Positions 10,099 to 18,978 of a stretch of DNA of 64,000 nt are shown piece by piece. The notes below the pieces were generated by a model. That model was not told the origin of the DNA. It saw nothing but the letters and a program-made list of their open reading frames with translations, and did not search any database. Each line of letters begins with the position of its first letter. Position 1 is the stretch's first letter. Origin of the DNA: Dendrolimus kikuchii (taxonomy: Eukaryota > Arthropoda > Insecta > Lepidoptera > Lasiocampidae); the NCBI GenBank assembly GCA_019925095.2, contig CM034403.1:726001-790000 (forward strand), read 5' to 3'. The position numbers and the translations under genes were made by a program.

Positions 10099-10140
10099 TT
10101 CCGTGATCACGGCCACTGAAAAGTGGCCGAAACGTCGGAA
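10099..10140 (+). ncRNA. Hammerhead-like ribozyme motif, PLE right copy
   Basis: Same architecture as at 6300, with a perfect 7-bp stem II (GGCCACT/AGTGGCC, GAAA loop). The predicted cleavage is after GTC at 10134-10136. Related copies lie at 9147-9184 (stem I lost at the inversion junction), 24672-24713 and 37614-37655. Confidence 0.5.
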
Positions 10141-10243
10141 AAACCAAAATCAAATAAAATTACCGCGCTTAAAACCGTTAAAACGTAGTTTTATTATGTA
10201 TACAAGTCGCGAAAACTTAAGAAAATATTAAATGATTAAGTTT

Positions 10244-10980
10244 TTATTAACGTTTTAAAAATGCTGTAGCTTAGTGTTTATTTAATATCAGTCATAAATA
10301 ATCTTTGACAATATCCAAGAACATCATCGTCCTAATGTCGTCTGTGTTGTTTACAAAAAATGTACTTTGTGACCTTTTATTTTTTTCATTTCAATGATAT
10401 CTACCTGCATATTAATACAACGTTGCAAGGTATGGATTTCCAGTGCAAAAACCAGTTATTTCTGTTACTGCGATTGTAAACAAAGCGATGTAGCGCTGTA
10501 CACGCGAAACACGTATTGGACATAACTCGTGATGGTTTCGCTGAATTATATCTGACTTGCTTATATTAGCACCATTCAGGGAATTCTAAAATCAAAGGAC
10601 CAGGGGCGAATTAGTATGGAGTCTGGGCCGAATACTCAACAGTTATAAAGCCCACGCTATTTGAAAGCTTTTGGGGTTTTATTTAATTCATACTATGGCA
10701 GCCATGTCGAAGTCTTGCGCAAACATGATTTGGTGCACGCAATAATATAATATTACTTTGGGAGTTTATAGCATTAGCATATTCTGTTTTATATTTAAGA
10801 AAAACAATGTGTTTATATTTTTACATTGTTTTATTATCATGTACATACATTTAAACATTTTTATTTCAATACTCATAACTACAATCAATTTTTAATAATA
10901 TGCAAACCAAGCATCCAAACAATCTTAATATAGCAAATAGGTACCTATGTGGTAGGGACTATGTTATATTTTTGATATAT
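10244..10980. other. Unassigned AT-rich DNA
   Basis: No gene or recognisable element was seen. The first part could be decayed upstream sequence of the CR1-like LINE interrupted by the PLE, but no clean reading frame supports this. Confidence 0.4.
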
Positions 10981-11453
10981 TGTTACATACCGACACAGAA
11001 ATGCGCACACCTGCAGGTCGTAAAACGCAGTTTTATTGCCACCGGATTTAGGAATTCTTTTCTTTACTTTGTGTTTAGAATTTGTAGTTAAGAAAACATG
11101 CTATTGTTTTTCTACTTCTTTTATGGTCGTCATTAGTGTCGAACTAATCCTCGCTTGCCAGGTGTGCGGATTAACTCGGTGAACACGGTCCTTTGTTCTA
11201 TTATACAGTTTAGTATAAAACAATGACCGAACGGAGGGGTGAGGCAGTCGAGCGACGAGTACGATACAAGCAAGACGTGTACATTCGACAAGCGATATAG
11301 TGACGGACTTTGCGCGTGTTATTGAATTGTGCATTACATTGGGACTTATTGCGTCTAGTTATATTTGTACCTATGTTATACGTGTTGGTATAGTTTTAAT
11401 AAACTCTTTAGTAATTTCAACGGCATTCTAATTCGAGTCCCACACTCGTAACA
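10981..11453 (+). mobile_element. Solo LTR, family LTR-A
   Basis: It starts TGTTACAT and ends CACTCGTAACA. It shares with four other copies the core TATAGTGACGGACTTTGCGC, then TTATATTTGTACCT, TTATACGTGT and a TAATAAA-like signal. The flanks are ATAT at left and GTAT at right. No internal retrotransposon sequence is attached, so it is a solo LTR. Confidence 0.7.
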
Positions 11454-11484
11454 GTATTATAATAAAAAATCTGTTACATTTATT

Positions 11485-11706
11485 TTTTATTTCTTATTGC
11501 ATGAGATCCGCAGACAGGCGACGGCCAACCTATTGTTAAGCGATTACTATCGCCTATGGACATTTGCAACACCTAAGGTGTTACGTTTTGAAGAAGTCTG
11601 GAACCTGGCCACTAATGCCGGAATACAACTCAAGGTTGTTGTGGCGGCATACTCTAGACGAGGGATGGTAGCCATCCAGACGGGCAGATACTCTACCACC
11701 TGGCAT
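11485..11706 (-). mobile_element. S1 retroposon, 5'-truncated at the GCCAGGTGG point
   Basis: A diverged copy with a poly-T/ATTGCA start at left. It ends at CTACCACCTGGC, the same truncation point as three other copies. The DNA from 11709 to 11885 is unassigned. Confidence 0.7.
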
Positions 11707-11886
11707 TCGTTTTAATATTTGTTATAAAAAAGTAGAATTACACTTATATCTTTCGAAAGGTACTGTGCGAAGAATGCTTAAATCTGGTCAAATAATGGTA
11801 GAGTAATCAAAACAGCAATTAAGAACCACATAATAGTGTTATTTCAATTGTTTAGTCTTAAAATCTACGAAAATCACTGTTCGCGC

Positions 11887-12660
11887 TTTTTTTTTATTGG
11901 ACTTGACTTTATGTTGTTGTTCCGAAAACCTTACAACTTTACCGGGGTTTTTGGGGCGAGTGCCTTCGCGAAGCGAAGGCGCTCGAGCCCGGGGGGCAAC
12001 TTGCTCGAGGGAGCTTCCTAAGGAGTTTTACCTCGGCTGGACTGTTGCCATGAGAGGGGGATGAATTTAATGATGCCCACCATAGGGCGACACAAAGCAC
12101 TAATTGAGAACGGGCGACGGGTAATATAAAGCCCGAGGGGAAGGATCCCGGCGGGCCGGGATCGGTGGTTCGCAGCGGCCTACGCTATCTTACTGCCGTT
12201 TCGCAACGTGTTATGGCTGGGAGAGATGAAACGGCGAAAGAAACTTCCCAGCAACACGCCTGGTCTATCCTGTGGGGGGGCTATGTCTCCTAGCGTCCCT
12301 CGCAGGGACGTGGAGAGATCTTGATTGGCGGCGCCTGAGATGCCGCCGTCTGTGTCTGTCTGTCCGTGCCTGCCAGCCTGCCGTCCTAACCGCGGGCGGG
12401 CTGATCCGGGCCAGCCGTTTTGTTATAACGTCGACCCTGTCCGTGAGGACGTTACGCGGTCGTCGCACGAGAGCCTTTCGCCGAGGCTTATAATCGGACG
12501 CGGACACGACGAGCGGATTTCGATGGTGCGGCGCGAGATTGAAATACTTACGCGAGAGCGACGTAATGCAGTTTTTGATGGAGGGAAGCTCCAGATCGCG
12601 GTGGAGGTCGACGTTACGCATATAGAGGGGAGCACCGACGGCTCTGGTGTTCGCACTCTA
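11887..12660 (-). pseudogene. Jockey-like LINE 3' end, second subfamily
   Basis: The minus-strand frame 12265-12621 reads MRNVDLHRDLELPSIKNCIT, then APHHRNPLV, RRPRNVL and SPPAVRTAGW. This is clearly the same C-terminus as the Jockey ORF2 at 18979-21861 but diverged. The 3' UTR keeps the TTTCGCAACGTGTTATGGCT and GCAACACGCCT blocks. The left boundary at the T-tract near 11887 is an estimate. The element is 5'-truncated. Confidence 0.65.
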
Positions 12661-13149
12661 TTCCGACTTAATTGCTATAATATAATAGAAGATTGTTACA
12701 CGACAGGTGAAAGTGACATATCTAGGCACGAGATAGTTTAGCGCACGAGCGTAGCGTGGGCGCTTATAATTCGAGTGCTTAAATAGGCCTTTCACCCGAG
12801 GTTAACACTCTGTTTTTAATTTCGAATATGAGGAAAGTAAATAAAAACTGATTAATTAAACAAACAACTACTTCTATAATAAAATCAGGCGTTAAATGCA
12901 TATATAAATCTGATGGAACGTTATCACGTACGTCACATATGAAACGTCAAGTAATTTTTTTTTCTGTGGCATTTTACCCGCCAATACGATTTGTCACTGA
13001 TGATAATAAATATTTAACTCAAAAATATGTAAATTAAATAATAATTTAGTATAGTAATTGTTGATATTTTTTTGATTACAATTTATGCCGCGATTTGACA
13101 GTGCCTGTAAAAAAGTTGGGACATGAGTCGCATGTATTATCTATGGTTT
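12661..13149. other. Unassigned DNA
   Basis: AT-rich sequence with no recognised gene, repeat or terminal motif. Confidence 0.4.
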
Positions 13150-13760
13150 GCATAGTTTTTAAAAATTTATTGGAGTCTTTGGCGCGAACTGAAAGGAGAT
13201 GTTGTGCTGTGCAGTTTTATATTCTATAAATGTGTAAAATGACTCTAAAATAAACAATAGTTGTAAGATATTGATAGTTTTTGAGTAGCAATTATGTGTT
13301 TTGTGAGAAATGTGAACTGTATAGTCAAATGTGGCCTTTGTAGTTTTCACAAGAACTCCATTGAATGATGTGAATTGTAGCCTACAATACAACTGCGCCT
13401 GGCTTAAAGGCCTAGTTGCCAAGCCTTATACATAAAAAAAACTAATTTTTTTGGGAGTTTTTGGCGGGAACTGATAGGAGATGTTGTGCTGTGCAGTTTT
13501 TTTTTCTAAAAATGTGTAAAATGAACAATAGTTGCAGGATATTGATAGTTTTTGAGTAGTAATTATGTGTTTTGTGAGAAATGTGAACTGTATAGTCAAA
13601 TGTGGCCTTTTGAGTTGTCACAAGAACTCCGTTGAATGGCACTAGCTGATCACCTACAGTTCAGCTGTGCTACACATAAGCTTGAGAATATGAAGAAACT
13701 ATATTGTAAACTAAGATCTGGCTTAAAGGCCTAGCTGCCAAGCCATAAACTTAAATAATA
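13150..13760. repeat. Tandem pair of an approximately 290-bp repeat
   Basis: Units at 13150-13440 and 13441-13760 share GGAGATGTTGTGCTGTGCAG, AAATGTGAACTGTATAGTCA and the closing block GGCTTAAAGGCCTAG. The second ends in (AAT)n-like sequence. Such a tail suggests the 3' end of a LINE or SINE. Neither unit has a convincing coding frame. Confidence 0.7.
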
Positions 13761-13882
13761 ATAATCTATTTTTTTTGATAGCAGGGAGAATCGCTTCCCA
13801 GGGACTAAAAGTGTTTTATCTATTTGATTAGGCAACTCTAAGCGTAATTTCAGATAAAAAAATGAAAAATAAATTATATCCT

Positions 13883-14708
13883 AAGGGTCAGCGCAGACAG
13901 AACGGAACGCAGCGGAGAGGATTTTATTAACGCACTTGAAAATAAACTTTAAAATTATAACAATAAAGTGCATAAATGCTTGAATCTGACAAACGCGTCC
14001 TCGAAGATACGCGGGGATCCTCGCGCGGCGTCGAGTCGGCGCCCGCGGCGTACGCGTACTTTCAGTGTTGTCACTGAGTTTAAAGAGGGATGACGTCATT
14101 TTTTTAGATTCTGAATTCGAAGTACCTACATAACGAATAATAAATATAACCATCATTATACATTTATGAAATTGCTTTGTTTGTTAAAAATAATCTACAT
14201 TTATACACTAACTGCAACAGTAAACGACATAACGGCTACCTGCTTTCACTTTATTCAAAAACCACTTTGTTTCAAAACAGTCTATTCTGTATAGCGACTA
14301 AAACTTACAATAAATTACCACTGAAAATTAAGGAACTCAACATCAAAAGCTTTAAATTAAAATTAAGACAATTATTAATAAAGAAAGCATATTACACAAT
14401 ACATGTATTAAATTATTACAATACATTCCTCGACCCATGTTCTTCGTCTAACTTTCTGACGCCTTATTTTATTAACATGTTCTTCCATTTCTTCTTCTTC
14501 CGCCAAAAGCACGATTATAATCATATCCCAGTCCACCATCGTTGAGGAACTTTCGCGACAAACTGGCATGTTTACTGTAGAGTGGTAACCCAGAACGGTT
14601 TACTCGGGCAGGCTCGCGAGCTCGCGCGCAAGCTCGTGCATACGCCATCCGTAAAGAAAATGCCCGAGACCGCGCGGGGATTATTCCTCTCTGTCTGCGC
14701 TGACCCTA
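13883..14708. mobile_element. TIR element carrying a CR1-like tail
   Basis: The ends are inverted: AGGGTCAGCGCAGACAGA at left and TCTGTCTGCGCTGACCCT at right. GC-rich subterminal DNA (CGCGGCGTCGAGTCGG, AGCTCGCGCGCAAGCTCG) surrounds an AT-rich middle. No transposase is present. A clear target duplication was not found. Confidence 0.6.
14177..14545 (+). pseudogene. CR1-like RT C-terminal fragment
   Basis: The frame reads TNCNSKRHNGYLLSLYSKTT, then LFCIATKTYNKLPLKIKELN and FKLKLRQLLIKKAYYTI. This is the typical end of a CR1/Jockey-like LINE protein. It sits inside the TIR element, so it was either inserted there or captured. Confidence 0.6.
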
Positions 14709-14921
14709 AAAGTTATATGACGTAGGTTTTATCATTGTTAAGAAGTTCTCCCAAATTGCTCATGGTCCTTTTTCGAGTTAGGAGTAGGAGAGAAGGTAGT
14801 GGACGTCCTTCACAGGGCACAGTAGGGGTCTCCTTGGTCACAATCAGGGACGCGGCAAATTCTGTTCCTAGAAGCACCCCTGATGATAATGATCTGCATG
14901 ATGTTGCGGTGGTACCTATTA
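14709..14921. other. Unassigned DNA
   Basis: No feature was recognised between the TIR element and the following S1 copy. Confidence 0.35.
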
Positions 14922-15234
14922 TCCGTGCAGGAACGGAGAAATAATACAATTTCCTGCGGCCGGGCGGCCTGTCGTAAGAGGCGACAAAACAACCCACAGC
15001 CAGGTGGTAGGTCATTTGCCCGACTGGATGGCTACCACTCCTGGTCTAAAGTATGTCGCCATAACAACCTTGAGTTGTGTTCCGGCATTAGTGACTAGGT
15101 TCCAGTTTCCCTTAAGAGAGCAGCAGGGCACTTGTAGCATCTTTGGTGTTGCAAATGTCCATAGGCGATGGTAACCGCTTTCAATCAAGTGGGCCGTCTG
15201 CTGAACTCCTGCAATAAAAAAATAAATAAAAAAT
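14922..15234 (+). mobile_element. S1 retroposon, full length
   Basis: The sense 5' end is ATCCGTGCAGGAACGGAGAA and the 3' end CTCCTGCAATAAAAAAATAA. Most of the family core is intact. Confidence 0.8.
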
Positions 15235-15334
15235 AGTAATAATCACACAACTTCTTCCTGATGGAAACCGGTTCAGCGAGCCTCCACTAACCCTCGTGGA
15301 CCTCCTGCATTCCCACAGTAATACCAAAAAAAAT

Positions 15335-15470
15335 TAACTAAAGGACAGCCTTGGGCTCGGTGGACTGAAGTCTTGAGTAAGGTCGCCGGTAGAAGCTGGA
15401 TGAGGGAAGCAAAGAACCAGGATATGAGGCGCAAACTTGGAGAGGCCTACTTGAAGAAATGGCTTATGCT
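15335..15470 (+). pseudogene. LINE C-terminal fragment (RTE-like)
   Basis: A frame through this region reads RWTEVLSKVAGRSWMREAKN, then RRKLGEAYLKKW. This resembles the last residues of RTE-type LINE proteins (RW.DD..K.AG..W...A..R..WR.LGEAY...W). It is short and isolated. Confidence 0.5.
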
Positions 15471-15683
15471 GATGATATTGAAATGAAAAATATAAATTAG
15501 GCCTACCATCTGTCCAAATAAAAAGCTATTTCCAAAAAAATACCTAATGTATACAATAAGAAGTATTTGTCATAATAGAAAATGACCAGCAATAGGCAAT
15601 GCAAACGCGATTGTATTCCGTTTTGTCATATAGAATACCCTTATTTTCAAAAGGCCATTATGAGTGTTGCCAGGATCAAAGCA

Positions 15684-15995
15684 GTATGCCGGAATTGAGA
15701 AAGAATATAAATTACTGCGGCCGGGCGGCCTCTCGTAAGAGGCGACAAAACAATCCACGGCCCGGAGACAGGGTATTTGCCCGTCTGGATGGCTGCCATT
15801 CCTGGTCTAGAGTTGGCCGCCATAACAACCTTGAGTTGTGTTTTGGTATTAATGGTCATGTTCCAGTCTCTCTTTAGAGAGAGGCAACATATTGATAGCA
15901 CTTTTGGTGTTACAAATGTCCATAGGCGATGATAACCGCTTTCCATCAGGCAGGCCGTCTGCCTGTCTGCCGAACTCGTGCAATAAAAAAAAAAC
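15684..15995 (+). mobile_element. S1 retroposon, diverged
   Basis: A full-span but older S1 copy: GAGAAAGAATATAAATTACT at the start, the GGCGGCCTCTCGTAAGAGG block, and ACTCGTGCAATAAAAAAAA at the end. Confidence 0.75.
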
Positions 15996-16105
15996 AAATT
16001 ATTGTAAAAATTCGAAATAGAAATTATCAGAAAATTGTATATTTTGTCAAAGATTTACATGTAAAGTGTGCAAAATATATAAATAATTTATTAAATATAT
16101 ATGTA

Positions 16106-16345
16106 ACTAGCTGTACCCGGCAGACGTTGTCCTGCCCTTAGAAATGAAATCTAGAACCCGATTGCAGCGACATTTACTGGGACCAATAGTTAATTTAAAC
16201 CATTCTCGAATCCACTTTAATAAAAACAAAAAAATCATCGAAATAACTGCCACCGTTTAGGAAGACTTTAGCTGTGCCACCTACCGGTAGATCTATGATC
16301 TTAACCATCCCGGGATCCACTTGAACACACACAAAAATAATTTCA
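16106..16345 (-). mobile_element. Helitron-like H3 fragment
   Basis: It starts ACTAGCTGTACCCGGCAGAC, the complement of a Helitron 3' end (…CAGCTAGT). It shares the ACCCGATTGCA and TTAAACCATTCTCGAATCCA blocks with 51718-51927 and 58495-58945. Confidence 0.5.
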
Positions 16346-17378
16346 CCTAAATATTGGAAGCCGATTAAAGCCAAATTAATTATTTTACATGTATTTTATC
16401 AATAAAATACTTGTAACTCCGACCGAAGCATCTGTTTTAAACGATATTCAGTGGTTTTACATCCTCTTTGACGATATTTGCAGCACGTATTCTGTCGATT
16501 CTATGTAAAACGTCATAAGGTTACATTAAAAAAGTTTATATTGTCCAAAGCGCTAAGGTTAGATTAGAAATAATTTTATATTTATGTGGTGGTTAGTATT
16601 CTTAAACTTTCTGATTTTCCGCACAATTTTCTTAAAGAAAGAAAGAAAGAAAATATTTATTTCTAAAAATGCGACAGTTTAATAGTGATTTATAATAACA
16701 ATAATAGCATTGAAATTGTGTGCCGCAATTCGCGAAATGAGGTTGGCACTCAGTTTCTTGCTGTGCCGAAACATAGTCCGACACAGCACTGATTTTCAGT
16801 GCCCACCTCCTTAATTACAAAGACAAGTGACTCACGGTAAAAGCAAGTTAAATAAAATTATATTATAATCAACATATAAGAAAAAAAAGATAAAAAAATA
16901 AGTACCTAAAAAGTTCTTAATTTTTTCTTTCATAAGAACCTTCTCCTGACAATAACAAACACAACTAAAAAGAATTAGCGAAATCGGTTCAGCCGTTCAC
17001 GCGTGATGGCGTGACCAAGGGAAATAGGGAATTATTTATATATATATACTAATACTGTTAAATACCTGATTTATTTGTCGACGCCTTTTTTTCATAAACT
17101 ATTTTATTTGTTTGGGGTAGAATATAATGCAACAAAAACTCAGTTCAAACTCTATGCTGTATATCTCTCTTCATTTCAAGGTTGTCTAGAAGATATTGTT
17201 ATCAACGATGAATTCGCCATTTTTACCAACCTTAATTAAATTTTACTTACTATTTTTGTCATTATAAAAATGATGTATGTATGTATGTAAAGTCAGAGTC
17301 TAAAAAAAATACAATACTTGTCATAAAGCCTCTTAAAATAAATGTGATACATTTAGAAATTTACTCAGAAAACCATTT
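16346..17378. other. Unassigned DNA with short microsatellites
   Basis: It holds (GAAA)n near 16637-16652, TA-rich DNA near 17036 and (TATG)n at 17274-17291. A block near 16975-17030 (AAATCGGTTCAGCCGTTCAC) resembles a sequence common in insect LINE/Helitron debris. No gene was seen. Confidence 0.4.
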
Positions 17379-17705
17379 GTCCATAATTAGCTATGTCTGA
17401 TATACTCCGGTGGTTCGGGCATGTGGAAAGAATGCATGATGAAAGAATGACTAAACAGATATACAATGCAAAAGTGGATGGATGCAGAAGTCGTGGAAGG
17501 CCACGACACACCTTCCATGATCAAATTGATCGTGTACTAGCGGAGGGTGATGTCAGGAGCCTTAAGAACAGACGAGCTTGCATGACAAGAGTTATGAATG
17601 TCAAAGAGGCAAGTGAGGTGTGTAAGAATAAGCCTAAATGGCACTCTGTTGTTCGTGTCTACCCCGCAAGGGAACTGGCGTGAAGTTATGTATGTATGTA
17701 TGAAT
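17379..17705 (+). pseudogene. T1 LINE tail (RTE-like), best single copy
   Basis: The open frame reads ILRWFGHVERMHDERMTKQI, then GRPRHTFHDQIDRVLAEGDV and NRRACMTRVMNVKEASEVCK, with PARELA as its end. It is followed by (TATG)n. This is the C-terminal region after the RT of an RTE-like LINE. It is 5'-truncated, with only the last 96 codons. Confidence 0.65.
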
Positions 17706-17789
17706 ATTACAATATGCTAAAACATTTATTATATTAACTTATGTATTTTGAAATATATTATTGTATATGTGTATATATGTATGTATTTG

Positions 17790-18003
17790 TATATTTTTTC
17801 TTAAATTATAAATTAGTTTGAGTATTTATATATCTATTGCCTTTTTCCTCCAAAGTTCCTTTGATTTAGGTTGCCTGGAAGAGATCGCATTGAGCGATAA
17901 GGCCGCCTATTGTGTTGCCTAGAAAATATTGTAAATATGGTCTGTTTTTTGTAATTGTATATTTTAGTGTACAATAAAGTGTTATATCTTTCTCTCTCTT
18001 ACT
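17790..18003 (+). mobile_element. CR1-like LINE 3' tail
   Basis: It contains AGATCGCATTGAGCGATAAG, then GGCCGCCTATTGTGTTG and GTACAATAAAGTGTTATATC, and ends in (TC)n. It is the sense orientation of the tail seen inverted at 4226-4370. Confidence 0.6.
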
Positions 18004-18559
18004 CTCAAATAATGTAAGAGTTTCTTAGTAATTTAAGTTCAAACTTTTTTTATATATAATCTACTGAGCGTATAGTTTTATAGACATACATGTGTATATT
18101 ATACATATGTGTACTTTCCCTAACAAATTATAAAAATCAGCACAATCTCGTAGAAACATTAACCTGGCAACATCGAATAGAGCTGTGCACGCCTAATCGC
18201 CGTTTCGGCATTCTCATCATTCGCCGAAACCAACTTGCGATTCCCGAAAGTTCTCATAGATACGCGACCCGAATACTGCGGAACGTGTTTTAACGGCTTT
18301 TTATTGGTTATTACTATTGATGAGGCCGTTGTAATTCTGATGGAAAGTGCGCCTCTAATGGCCGCAGATATACCTATTATATAGATTTTATTGGTGGCAG
18401 TTGCTTCTTCTTTGGAAATTAAAACTCGATATAATGGATTGTATGATTATTATGATTAAATTAGAAATATACATAGAATAATTACAAATTTTGCAAGAGA
18501 GTCGTCGTTGAGAATTATAGTACAATATATGAATGGCTGAAGAATTAATCAGAATTGAA
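18004..18559. other. Unassigned DNA
   Basis: No recognised feature. It ends at the poly(A) (T-tract) of the Jockey element. Confidence 0.4.
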
Positions 18560-18978
18560 TTTTTTTTTTTGGAGCTGGACCTAGCTGAAAAGCCGCAGAT
18601 GGCTGTTTCAGCGATACCGGATTTTGGGGGCTTCACGACTCCGTGGGAGCGGAGGCGTTCAGCCCGGAAGCAGCGCGCTCGAGGAGGCACCTCCTGTGAG
18701 GTTCGACCTCGGCTCGACCGCTGCGGGGGATTGACTCTATATTGGGAATTAGCCGTTAAAGGCTGAAAGAGCTAAGCCAACAGGCTGAAATGATTGTTTT
18801 TTGGGGACCAATTATCGACTCCGCCGGCGGAGCCGATCCTAGTCTATCGTTACTACCGCTTCGCAACGTGTTATAGCTGGAGGAGAAGAAGCGGCGGAAG
18901 AAACTCTCCAGCAACACGCCTATGCTAATCGTGTATGGCTACTTGTGTCTGTATTGAGTGTGTGAGATTGGTGGGGTC

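Larger units (their letters stand above)
6245..10230. mobile_element. Penelope-like element (PLE), composite inverted insertion
   Basis: A complete minus-strand PLE (about 6245-9184) is joined head to head with a 5'-truncated plus-strand copy (9185-10230). The whole block is flanked by one 13-bp direct repeat, AATGATTAAGTTT, at 6232-6244 and 10231-10243, so it behaves as one insertion. Each unit ends in a shared terminal region (pLTR) reading CCGCGCTTAAAACCG and ACGTAGTTTTATT on the sense strand. On the right the plus copy runs about 34 bp past the pLTR into the start of the next ORF (ATGTATACAAGTCGCGAAAA), the tandem-unit signature of PLEs. Other PLE pieces in the window lie at 24340, 32180, 37009 and 61553. 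Confidence 0.85.

Noticed and set aside
12272..12741. Plus-strand frames of 73-138 codons
   Set aside because: Antisense to the Jockey-like C-terminus at 12265-12621.
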